Assembly: GCA_026225945.1 (NCBI GenBank)
Contig: JAMJFZ010001815.1
Coordinates: 1,981,501-2,045,500 of the forward strand
Length of the DNA stretch: 64,000 nt
Direction: 5' to 3'
Source: Cricetomys ansorgei
Lineage: Eukaryota > Chordata > Mammalia > Rodentia > Nesomyidae
Shown here: piece by piece, positions 46,240 to 56,514 of the stretch
Layout of the letters: each line of letters starts with the position of its first letter
Numbering within the stretch: the stretch's first letter is position 1
Translations under genes and position numbers: made by a program
The notes under the pieces: generated by a model
Told to the model about the DNA's origin: nothing
The model's database searches: none
The model's input: the letters and a program-made list of their open reading frames with translations, nothing else

Positions 46240-46480
46240 CAATTATAAATATATATATGTATATATATATTGCATACATGTGTATGTTTAAATGTATATG
46301 TCCATAAAAACCTGAAAGCAGAAGCAAGACTATTTGAAGGGAGAAAGAAGACCATAAAGAAAGGGAAGAAAGTACAGAGAGGATGAGAAATGGGGAGGAT
46401 TGGGATGATATGAGCATAAAGAATGGTTTATACATAAGAAACATTATAATAGAACTCATTATTTTATGTGAGAGAAGAGG
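46240..46480 (+). mobile_element. Rodent L1 3' terminus
   Basis: 'ttgggatgatatgagcataaagaatgg', 'acataagaaacattataatagaactcattattttatgtg' match the extreme L1 3' UTR ('...tacatgtatgaaaatgtcataatgaaacccattattttgta'). The preceding purine-rich part is also typical. 5' limit approximate. Confidence 0.6.
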
Positions 46481-46489
46481 GAGAGAGGA

Positions 46490-47510
46490 CAGAAGGGAAG
46501 GTAGAAGGGTTTGAAGGGTTGTATGATCAGTATTGTGTGTGTTATGTGTGTGTGTGCTGTATCTGTCTGTATAAAAACTTGAAGTATATAAAAGTTAATT
46601 TAAACTGCACATTTCACATTGCTGGGAAAATAATATAACCAAATAACAATAAATAACAACAATAATAAAGTGCTCAGGCGTATGTGTGACTTTCCCATCT
46701 TCTTCTCCAAATATACTGTACCCTTTGTATTTGCTACTTCAGTGCCAGCAATTCGATGCCAGGTGTTCAGTTTTTCATGAAACGCATATTTCCCAAGAGC
46801 CAGCTTGGTGCTAGGCACTGTGATTAGCAACATGAAATTGAAATGAGTATAACCTGGAATGTGTGCTCAAGCACTCTGCACTCTGTTATCCAAGGTGGCA
46901 TCCCTTTCTCCAAACCATGTCAGCTTTTGTGAGGAAGGGGCTTTTCTGTTTTGTGTCTTTTTGTGCAATGCATTGTCTTGGAGTGACACCAAGGTTAAAT
47001 ACAAAGCTCACATATATTTCATACATACATCCAAATAACCTGGGGGGAGATGTAGAATATTTTCAGTGTCTCTCATTGTGTGCTGGACCAGAACTGTTTA
47101 GTCCACCTTAAAGAACACTGAAATAGTTTTGAGGAAGGAGAACTTATTCACTAAGCGATCAAGAGGAGAGTAGGAGTCCAAAGTCTTAAGGTCACCTCCT
47201 CAAGGTCGGGGCTTAGGAATGGTTATAGATAAAGCAGCAGTATTGTTTAAGACATTGGGAAAGGTGACCTCGGCAGACAGTGCCTGCATAAGCTCCTTGT
47301 TAAACACACAATCATGAAATATCTGCATCATCATGGACCAAGGGTTGAGTTTTAGCATCCTGAAGTCAAAAGTCTTATGCACAGGCCCAAGTGAACAGCC
47401 AGTGGTTTGAACAAAGCAGCCTTCTTGTCTGCAAAGAATAGCCTCATCCACCATCAGCATCACCCACACAGAGGCACCATCTGCAACACAGACAGTGTGG
47501 GGCTAATAAT
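46490..47510. other. Stretch with no recognised gene or repeat
   Basis: About 1 kb, ordinary composition, short frames only. Confidence 0.4.
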
Positions 47511-47807
47511 GCATTGCTGGGTCCCACGACCTCCACAATTAGTGATTCCTAAAGCGAGAGGGCTGAGATAGGGAGTTCACTCGAGCTTGGCCTCAGCTTC
47601 ACTAAACTCTGTTTAGTGACGTGAGAGCAAAGGAAACTCTTCTAGCTGCACGACTCACAGAGTTTCAGATTTTGCAGCGTTTTGAGTTTTGGATGCTTAG
47701 ATGGAGTGCCTGGCTGAGCAGCAGGTTGTGGGAGGTGCCGAGTTCCAGATGGCAGGTACTGGGGAAGAGTGTGGAGGAAAGTAGAGACTCTCACTTTCCA
47801 GGGAGTC
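47511..47807 (+). repeat. Direct repeat, copy 1
   Basis: From GCATTGCTGGGTCCCACG to TTTCCAGGGAGTC. The last about 240 bp differ from copy 2 (49123-49423) at only three positions; the first 55 bp differ more, including a 4-base length difference. Both copies carry the same plus-strand frame starting at 47621 (MRAKETLLAARL...), with two of the three differences silent. The origin is unknown; it is not an LTR pair by the tests I could make. Confidence 0.95.
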
Positions 47808-49122
47808 AGGAAAAGATCCTGTGGAAGACGAGCTGAAACAAGGAGCACACTTCTGCTGCTCCCCCTCAGCACCATCTGGCCCATCCCAGGCTGTTGCTGA
47901 CAATTCTTCCCTATCTCCTCACCAGCTTCTGCTGGCAGTCCGCACTCTGCTCTGCTGATAAGGTGGTAAGAGAGAAGCAAAGGAGACCCCTTTCCGTGTG
48001 CTACCCAGTGGTCCTTGCTTTGATGGTGCAGAAACAGTACTCCTTCAGTGGAAACTATGCTTCAGAGTCTTGATTTTTCTGAACTAGCAAATTATGGCTA
48101 GACCCTTTCACCACTCTGGGCATGGCAGCAATGGCAGCTGACAGTCTGGCTGCTGATTACAGGGGAAATCACCCCGCGTTGACTATAAGGAATGGTCCCA
48201 TTACTCCAGGGTGAACTGGAGCTAGATATCTTCATTGGAGGTTTGAGTTACATTTTCAACTGACAGTGGATTTACTAGGACATAAATTCATCATAAAATC
48301 AAGCAGCATCCGAACTAAAGAGTCCCAAGACTCAATGTAGAAGAACCACACCTCAGGGCATCGAGTGGCAAGGCAAGCGCAGGTACCTCAGCAGTGTCTC
48401 TGATGTCCTGTTGTGTTATAGTTTATATTATACCATGTAAGTCACACTCTTATTTTTGCAATGTGTTGAATAAACATGAAGATCCAGATATACAAGTCAT
48501 GCTGACAGAGTGATTTAACCAGCCCAGTTAGAGAGAGCCTTTCGGTAGAGCAGATCCTGGTACCAGAGGTAGCTGTCCACATAGTTCTATCAGAGGGAAT
48601 TCTCAACCAGTAGGGAGTACACATAGAAAAAGAAACCTCTCTTAAAGAACTGACTCAAAAACTCTGGAGGCCAGAAAGTACAAGTACTACAGGTTAGGCT
48701 ATCAAGTAGGAGACTCAACAGAGCCCAAGATCTAGTTCAGTCCAAAGTCTATCTGCTCACAGAATTAGCTTTTGGCTGAAGGAGATAAGTTATTTGTTCT
48801 ATTCCAGCCTTTAGCTGATAAGGCGAGGCCCACCTACCTTCTGGAGGTTTGTCAGCTTTACTGAAAGTCAACTGACTCTCATACACAAAGGAGTATTTCT
48901 TACAAAAACACTCAGAATAATGTTTAAACCACCTACCCAGACAGTACTACCCACCCAAGTTGACGATAAGAGTAGCCATCAGCATTCTAGGACCTGTACC
49001 TTTCTCAGGAAGAACCTACAGACTTCTGCTGTTGCAGCTCATGGTGCTTAGAAAGCCCTGGAAACAGTAGCTGTGACGCTGCACATTGCTAGGAGAAGAG
49101 GGAAGACAGGATTCTAAATGAA
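47808..49122. other. Sequence between the direct repeats
   Basis: 1.3 kb with no recognised coding frame or mobile element. An AATAAA at about 48468-48473 follows T/A-rich sequence, but no upstream transcript is evident. Confidence 0.4.
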
Positions 49123-49423
49123 GCATTGCTGGGTCCCACGACCTCCATCAACAATTAGTGATTCCTAGGGCCATAGGGGTGAGCTAGGGGGTTCACTCGA
49201 GCTTGGCCTCAGCTTCACTAAACTCTGTTTAGTGACGTGAGAGCAAAGGAAACTCTTCTAGCTGCACGACTCACAGAGTTTCAGATTTTGCAGCGTTTTG
49301 AGTTTTGGATGCTTAGATGGAGTGCCTGGCTGAGCAGCAGGTTGTGGGAGGTGCCAAGTTCCAGATGGCAGGTCCTGGGGAAGAGTGTGGAGGAATGTAG
49401 AGACTCTCACTTTCCAGGGAGTC
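49123..49423 (+). repeat. Direct repeat, copy 2
   Basis: Partner of 47511-47807, offset about 1.61 kb. Frame at 49237 encodes the same leading ~53 residues with one S-to-C change at the end before the sequences diverge. Confidence 0.95.
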
Positions 49424-50999
49424 TCCAGACCACAGTTTTAAATCACCCATGCCATAAGGCAGTGATGATATGTAATTAAGTTTAACTCTTGAAGTAAAGT
49501 CCTAGAAGCCCAGTTGCAGCAGTGTCTTCCCCAAATGTGCCACTGTGGGAAGTGTTTTCCTTCTTTCCCAGAAGCCAATGAGAAGCAAAAGAACAATAAG
49601 AAAAAACAGATATCAGATGGGTTCCCTGATATGTGAAGCAAAGAGCTGGTGGTCCTTCCTAGCTCTTTCTCTCCAAAAGGCTTCTACACCCTATCTAACT
49701 TCTAAGGGAAAGGAAAACTTTTTCCGGGCAGTCATCTCTGACGGCAGTATGTTCTCAGGTACTACAGATTCTTCTTGGTCTGGAATTCATACTTCAGAGG
49801 TAAGGGGAGAATGGTTTCCCAGAGACATTTGGAATGTGCCAAGGACTGCTTTCACTGAGCTATACTTCCTGCACTCTATCTAGGAAGTGGTGACCTTCCA
49901 TAACAAAGGCCACAGGCCACAATCTAGAACCTTCAACTCCTGCCATGGGAAGCACCCACTGAGTGTGAACTGATTCTCCTGAACAGCAAAGCAAATATAA
50001 CTCAGACCTTCTCTGAAGGAGTCCCTTAGGGTATCTAGTCCTCTCCTGCTGTCTCAACTTGTAGGTAGATCATGGTCAGCTACTTCTTTTGCACAGCTCA
50101 GGATTTGATGTACATCTATGCTTAGTGCATATGTGGCACTGGGTTCTATTCCCAAACACCATCAGACTGAAAGAAAAACCACTGCATGTTGTCCCTATGT
50201 CTATACACCAGTATTCCAAGTAAGGAAGACCATTTCTGGTTATGAATTTCCTCAGTATTAACAAGACCTACAAAGTACTACGTCAGCAACAAATGACTGA
50301 ATTTCTAACCTCAAAACAGTGAAGAGCTCCTTCACAGAAAGATTGCTTATTCTGAGGCAAATCCCACACTTTCCATGGCTGGGTGGAGCTTGCCAACATA
50401 AAGCTCATATTTCTGAGACCACCAGTGGTTATACGGGGTGTCCCTATTGCAGTTAGATTGATTTCCAGTGCCCTGCCCATGAACTAATGCTTTGGCCTCT
50501 GTGTTTACCAATCCAGTACACAGTCAGCTGGCTCCATCAGGCAGAACTGACTCATTTCTCAAGAACAAAATATGCTTTCCGTCTCTTCTCAACTGCAGAC
50601 CAAAGAGTGACATCGTGTATTTACAGTGTGTCCTGTACTGTTATTCTCAGTCATGTTTTGGAGATTTAAAAAACCCTCAGCTAATCAACAGTGAACCAGA
50701 CAGGTGCCAACAAGATTCTGAACCCTCCTTCCACAAAAAAGCTGCAGATTCTGCTTTCGGGCTGCGGAGACAAGAGAGTGTAAGAGAGCATTTGACCGTT
50801 CACAAAGACTGTCTTCCTAAGTTACGGTCAGCAAACCTCTTCCAAATGCCCAAAGTTCCAAAATGTCCAGGGGATTCACATCAGTTTTTCGTTATAGCAC
50901 ATTAGCCCTGTGCCTACAGGTGGTGAAGACCTGTGTCTACGGGTCTACAGGATCCCCACTGGTGCTAATAAAATCTAGAAGCCTATTCTTTAAAACCTT
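49424..50999. other. Stretch with no recognised gene or repeat
   Basis: About 1.6 kb. A plus open frame from 50483 to 50905 (TTG-started 137 codons; no ATG supports it) is followed by AATAAA at about 50969. This could be the tail of an unannotated transcript, but I see no recognisable protein. Confidence 0.35.
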
Positions 51000-51183
51000 T
51001 TAGATAGGCTCATGGAGGTGCCCCATGCCTTTAATACGAGCACTTGGGAGGCAGAGGCAGGGGATCTCTGTGAGTTCGAGGCCAGCCTGGTCTACAGAGT
51101 GAGTTCCAGGACAGCCAGAGCTACAACAGGGAAACCCTGTCTCAAAGAAAAACAACCACAACAACAACAAAACCCCCTTAGAT
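51000..51183 (+). mobile_element. B1 SINE with target duplication
   Basis: The element spans 51006-51177: 'gcctttaatacgagcacttgggaggcagaggcagg', 'tgagttcgaggccagcctggtctacagagtgagttccaggacagccagagct', and an A/C-rich tail of CAA units. Flanked by TTAGAT at 51000-51005 and 51178-51183, extendable to about 12 bp imperfectly. Little diverged, so relatively young. Confidence 0.95.
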
Positions 51184-51664
51184 GATTGTAACATCAAGTA
51201 CAAAGTAACGTGGTTGCTGTACTGCATTGTTTAGGAACTCCCAATAAGGCAGATACTCTGATATATTCAATGCAGAAGCTTTTTTTCCCAAATATTTTTA
51301 ATTCACAAGTTGTTGTTTTAACTTTTAGAAATAGGACCTGAAGGTATAGAAAGATTATTATGATCTGTTATATAATTTAAAGCTACTTAATGTTTAAAAT
51401 GTAGTGATAATTCATGTAAATAAATTTCCAGACCTGAAAAGTAAATGTGTGTTAAGCAGGGAGTCTTGACATGGATCCCTTGAAGCACGGTCAATATTCA
51501 CAGAGCAGGGCTGTGGACCGCATGGGGTGGCTACCTGATCAGACAGATGAGCTGCAGGAAGGTCCCAGCTGCTAAAATCTCTTTACAGAATGTTTTTAGA
51601 TATTACCTGTTCAAAGTGAGAAATAATCATAGGTCATTTCTATTTTAAAAAGCTGTCATAATAT

Positions 51665-51745
51665 ATCTGGGGTACACCTCAGCGGTAAAGTGTGCCAATC
51701 CTATGTGAGACACTAAGTTCACGTCCCAGCACCTAAAGGGATAAA
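51665..51745 (+). mobile_element. ID-like SINE
   Basis: 'ctggggtacacctcagcggtaaagtgtgcc' (A-box) and 'actaagttcacgtcccagcacc' (B-box/end) follow ID, with an A-rich region after it near 51755. Confidence 0.75.
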
Positions 51746-51749
51746 ATAT

Positions 51750-52080
51750 GTAGTAGGAAAAAAAAGAACAAAAGGTACAGAGAATATGTCTCACCCATTC
51801 ACTCTTCCTTGACACTTGAGCTCATTGGAAAATGATGCCGGATCAGGGATGGACAAATGGCAGCTCCAAAACCAAGTCCAAACCAGCTACCTGTTTCAAT
51901 AACCTTTAAAAAGACAAAAACATTTTTAAATTTTTTTAAATGAGAAGAAGAAAAAAAAAGAAAGAATTTCACAAGTGAGATTCCATCTGAATATAGTAGG
52001 AACAGTTCATTTGCATTGGCAGGACTGCGTCCTGCAACAGCAAAAGTGAATGGTTCCCAGAGGTCACAGCCCCAAATCCT
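51750..52080. other. Unassigned A-rich stretch
   Basis: A-rich patches at 51755-51770 and 51905-51965; nothing else recognised. Confidence 0.4.
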
Positions 52081-52081
52081 A

Positions 52082-52430
52082 AACTACTTACAGCTGGCTG
52101 TGATCTGCATTGCTAACTTGACTGTCATGTCTTTGAGTTTCCAGAGGGGGTTGATTGAAGACAGGAGAGCCATGGCGAATGTCGGTGGAAGGATCCCTTG
52201 GCTAGTGGTCCCGGACTGAACCTTGTATGAAAGGGGAAAACAGTAGGAAGCCAGAGAAGCGGGAGAATGACTGACTTGCAGTCAGTTACCTCACGTTCCT
52301 GCCACCATTGGGAGCACTGCTTTGTCTCCATGAGGATTACACCCTCAGACTGCGAGCCACAGGAAATCCTTTCTTCCTTGAGTTGGTTTTCACAGGCAGT
52401 TTGTCACAGTAATTAGAAAAGTAACTACAT
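52082..52430 (+). mobile_element. MaLR-type LTR
   Basis: 'tgtgatctgcattgctaacttgactgtcatg', 'ggtcccggactgaa', 'acgttcctgccaccattggg', 'accctcagactgcgagccac' and 'ctttcttccttgagttggttttcacaggcag' follow the rodent MT/ORR1-like LTR in order; same type as the minus copy at 23925-24275. Confidence 0.75.
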
Positions 52431-52439
52431 TTGCCTTCA

Positions 52440-53350
52440 CTTGACAATGCCATCATTTTCCTAGATGACTCGGAGAGGTCACGGTGACAGTGAGGGAGGA
52501 GCAGAGGAGCTCAGGGCTCTCTGCCCCTGTCTCCACACATCAGGAACTGGGAAGGGTTTCTGCCTACTTCATTTTTCAAATGGTCTCCAAGGTAACTGAG
52601 ATAAACAGTGTTACATCCCGGCAGATATAACAACTTCCTCTTCTTTCCCGTGACATTTGCATCGTTTCGTTTTTTATAAAATAGGCTAATACTCATAGAC
52701 AGTGAAATTCTACATGAGTCGTATGTGCTCAATTCTTTCTCCATTTGGAGTTTGTCCACCTTAAGAGGGGTGTAATAAGCTTGGAGAAGATTTAGAGATT
52801 TATGAAAATATCTGGAGAGTTGATTTTAAAGCCAGCAGCGAATCCCTAACTTAAGAAGGATTGGGGGTACGGATGCAAAATGTAGGCAGAGTGTGATATT
52901 TAGCAAGGATGTGAAAATCTTCGAATAAAGTACACGGTTTAGCCTAAACCGTACACCAACACCTACACACGGACACACACATGAGAGAGAAAGAGAGAGG
53001 GGGGAAGAAGAGAGAGAAAAAGGTGAGACCAAGGAAATGGACAGAGTGAAAAGACTCAGCCTCCGCAAGGAGTAGGATTTCTGGGTTCCCAAGGGTGACA
53101 AAGGTTGAAGTAGAGAATGATCTGAACAGCCACCCTAAAGGCGGAGGTGAAAGAGGTTCTCCTTGCTTGTGAAGCCTGTGTAAGTTCTGTAACAGAATGA
53201 GTGGATCTTTTGGGTTGACCCCAGTAGAAAGAAGCACACAGGCTGGTGTAAGAAAAAAAAAAGTAAGCTCGGTTTTCTGTTTCACTTATGCTGCCTCTGT
53301 TAGATCTGTTTAACTGTAGATAGGAATAGCTCCTGCTCCCTCGTACAACG
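52440..53350. other. Stretch with no recognised gene or repeat
   Basis: About 0.9 kb; a GA-rich run at 52982-53020. Overlapping minus frames of 91-113 codons carry no motif. Confidence 0.4.
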
Positions 53351-53359
53351 GCCAAGTGT

Positions 53360-53548
53360 GGTGGTCAGAGAACAAAAGGAAACTGGGCATTTGGGGGACA
53401 AGTTCGTGATTCAGCACTCCAGCATTTGGGAAGCCAAAGCAACAGAATTGAGTGTTAAGCTACCCTGGAGTGCATAACAAAACTCTGTTCCAAATAAATG
53501 AAAAGAAAAGAAAAACAAAAAAGAGGAAAGAAAAAGGGAAGGAAAAAG
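53360..53548 (+). mobile_element. B1/B4-type SINE with long A-rich tail
   Basis: 'tcagcactccagcatttggg', 'agccaaagcaacagaattga', 'gcataacaaaactctgttcc' are a diverged 7SL-type monomer, followed by A/G-rich tail (53495-53550) that abuts the L1 start. Confidence 0.6.
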
Positions 53549-53549
53549 G

Positions 53550-55204
53550 ACTAGAGATTGTATTCCAGAGACACTTGCTCAACCATATTCTTTGTCACTC
53601 CACTCACGCTATCTAGGAATTTGAAACAACCTAAATCTCCTTCAATTAATGAACAGACAATGAAAATATGCATATACAAAATGAAATACTACTTAGTTAT
53701 AAAGAAAAAGGAAATCATGAGATTTACAGGTAAATGGATGAAACTAGAAAATATTATACTGAGTGCAGTGGCCCAGACCCAGAAATGTAAGCACTCTCTG
53801 ACGTCTTTTATTTGTGAATACTAGCTCTGAATCTGACTATGTAACCTGTAATAGCCACAGGAGCCAGGAAAGTTAAAATGGCTCATGTGGGAGGGGAGAA
53901 GCACTCTAGAGAGGAGGGTAGTAGGATACAGTTGCTATAATAGGGAAAATGGGGGAAGTGTGGGGGACTTTAAAGCGGCAGGAGCAAAGGAGGGTAACAC
54001 AGACAGAGGGAAGAGGTGGGGTATAAATAACACTAAGGATACTTGGAAATGCTGTAGGGATATACATTATTTTATAGTCTCATCTAAGCATACATATATT
54101 TATGCACATATAAAATGTACTTATGTGACAAGAGATCATAATCCTCTCTTTATCAAGAGCCATAAACTGTCTAACAAAAAACTAGGGCCAAGCATGAGAA
54201 ACTTTCCTTAGAGTTGTTGGTTATTGTAGTCCATAGACGCCCAAAACAACATAGGTTATTGTCTTCATCCTTGGTCATTTCCAAGAACCTGTTGCTGAAG
54301 ACATCACACATTTTGGACATAGGACTTGGAGCGTTGAGCTGGAACTGACCTGGAAGCCTCCTCCTTGAGGGCTAGCTTTCATAAGATCAGGAGGTACTAT
54401 GCAATTTGCCAAGGGAGAAAAGCAGTCAGTAGTCCTAGCCAGGTGAACCACAATTACTGGCCTAGCAAGATATCCCAATGGTGTGACAGAGGCACCTTTA
54501 TCTTGGGGGGTAACCAACAATAGCCTAATTGGACTTATGATCTACTCAGTGGGAGAGAATTCATGGCTCCAACCGAAAACACAGCCAAATATCTAATGGT
54601 AGATAAGTCATAGACCCTGGAGAAGAACCTACTACTTTCATCTTTCTAACTGCATTCTAAGTACTTATCCTTATAACCCAGAGATATGTGGAGCTCTCAC
54701 CCCTCATCAAGGAGACTTCTTGCTGCACCAGATAGAGATTATTACAGATTCAAAACTAAACAAAATGCAGGAAATAAGTGACCACCAGGTTCCCAGCTCC
54801 TTGATACATCCACAACACAACTCTGAAGGATAAAAAAAAACTAACAGAAGAAAGGGTCAGGAAGATACTAAAAGTCAGAACACCTGCTGCAAGATAGTGT
54901 CTTCCAGGCGTAGCAAGGAATCTGCACCCATGAAACCTCAATGGTATGCTTGCCTAAACAAGACCTGGCTAATTACGATAACCATTGACATGCCAATGGT
55001 GATGGGGGAAATTTCACAAGGCCACAACCCCGCATGAGGAGTTACAAGGAATCAGGTGAATGGTGAGAGAGGGAGAATCTCTCCCTCCAGGAATTAGCTC
55101 TTTCACAGATTATGCAATCCAAAGTAGTTAACCTTAAATACATATACATAGTAGTAACACTGAAGAGACTCAGTAGGCTGTGCATGTGTGCATGTGCATG
55201 TGTG

Positions 55205-55284
<80 letters not shown>

Positions 55285-55420
55285 CAACATTAATAATTAA
55301 GGAAGAAGTCATGAATTTGAAGGAAAGTCTGGAAGGCACAGGAGAAGTTGGAGGAGGAAGAAAGAATGGAAAATTATATATGAAAGTGTCAAAAATAAAA
55401 AATAAATTGAAAATGATTAA
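53550..55420 (+). mobile_element. Lx-type L1, ORF2 end plus complete 3' UTR
   Basis: Longest L1 copy here. 53590-53830 matches the ORF2 C-terminal coding region in order: 'ggaatttgaaacaacctaaatctcc', 'gaaatactacttagttataaa', 'acaggtaaatggatgaaactagaaaatat' and 'gcagtggcccagacccagaaa'. One open frame (53558-53824) preserves part of it with residues KWMKLENIILSAVAQTQ, but it lacks the endonuclease and reverse transcriptase and is not functional. 53880-55420 is 3' UTR, sharing 'gctagctttcataagatc', 'cttgcc'-type and 'gccaatggtgatgg' blocks with the copies at 14075 and 38085, then (GT)n(GA)n and an A/T-rich end. Confidence 0.85.
55206..55281. repeat. Compound (GT)n(GA)n microsatellite in L1 3' UTR
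   Basis: About 18 GT units then about 19 GA units, preceded by GTGCATGTGCATGTGTGCAT. Homologous in position to 39081-39139. Confidence 0.97.
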
Positions 55421-55429
55421 AATATATGA

Positions 55430-55990
55430 ATTTGAAGTTTAGCTAAGATCATGTGACTGATAAGTAAATTAACAAGGTGGATATTTACATTTCCATGTGT
55501 GGTTGGCTGTGTGGCTATAGTCCCTGAACCTTTGCTCTGTATTCTTTTCATCAGGAAACAAATCCTTCATAGTGCTTAGCTCATAGTTTTCTTAAGACCA
55601 TAACCTTGGGGAAATTGTTTGAACCCCAGACTCAGAGGTTCACGATCCAGACCCAGAGTCTGGAATATTTGTCATATTGGAATATGTGTCTCGTGGAAAG
55701 ACAAAACTGGTGAATATATCTTGACCGTTTGGATTTAGGTCATTGAGGTAAACTTAACTTAAAACAAGTTGAAGCTAAGCTTTTGTGATGTGTTTGTAAC
55801 TAAAACTCATTTTGGAAAGGTAGAAATTGAACATATATGTGACTGTTAACCACCTCAGAGATTTTTCTCTGCTATTCTTGCTTTTCTGCTACTTAAGAGT
55901 TATCTAAATAACCCTATCCCTACCCTCACCCTTTCTCTCTCTGTGTTTTCTGAATGAACCGTCACTGAATTTAAATATCACCTCCATACC
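55430..55990. other. Stretch with no recognised gene or repeat
   Basis: Ordinary sequence. Confidence 0.4.
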
Positions 55991-55999
55991 CTACTTCTG

Positions 56000-56510
56000 C
56001 ATCAGGGGCACTGTCCCTAAGCTGAAAATCATCTCCCGTTCAGTCTGTAAATTCATGTTGCTCTTTCTAAGCCCAAATGCCATCGCTCTTCCCAAGGAAA
56101 ATCAGACACTCAGAATTGGCCTGCCCCTCTCTTTCCTCACCAGCTAGTGTCCAAGTTCTGCCTCCCAGTTCCTGCCTATCTCCCCACTCCTTACCCACAA
56201 GTAACTGAGATGACTCTTACAACTGTTCTCCCCGGGTTTATGGTCTTTTCTCCACTGGCCCCTCAGTCCACAGTCAAACTTTCACAAAGGAATGAAGCTG
56301 TTATTTCCTTCTTTAAGAGACTTCACCATTTCTCACTTGATGCTCTCCATGGCCCTGTCCTCAAGTGGTGTTAGCTGCCCACCCCGTGTTCCCATAGCTC
56401 CTCTAACCAGCTCTACTACACATTTCCACCTCGGATTTAAATTCCATCTCCTCTACTAGGCTGTTTGCTGCTTGAGGATAAGAGCTATGTGCCAAGTACA
56501 AAGAACCTGT
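56000..56510 (+). mobile_element. Possible L2 3' region
   Basis: 'ctctactaggctgtttgctgcttgaggataagagctatgtgccaagtac' resembles the L2 3' end ('tagactgtaagctccttgagggcagggactatgt...'), and the upstream C/T-rich segment fits L2 3' UTR. Very old; exact limits unclear. Confidence 0.45.
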
Positions 56511-56514
56511 AGAC

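Noticed and set aside
47511..49423. An LTR retrotransposon with 300-bp LTRs
   Set aside because: The repeats can be trimmed to start TG and end CA, but the bases outside the two copies do not form a target duplication, and no primer site or polypurine tract is present.
50492..50905. 137-codon plus frame followed by an AATAAA near 50969
   Set aside because: Needs a TTG start, no ATG supports it, and no protein family was recognised; mentioned in the region entry only.
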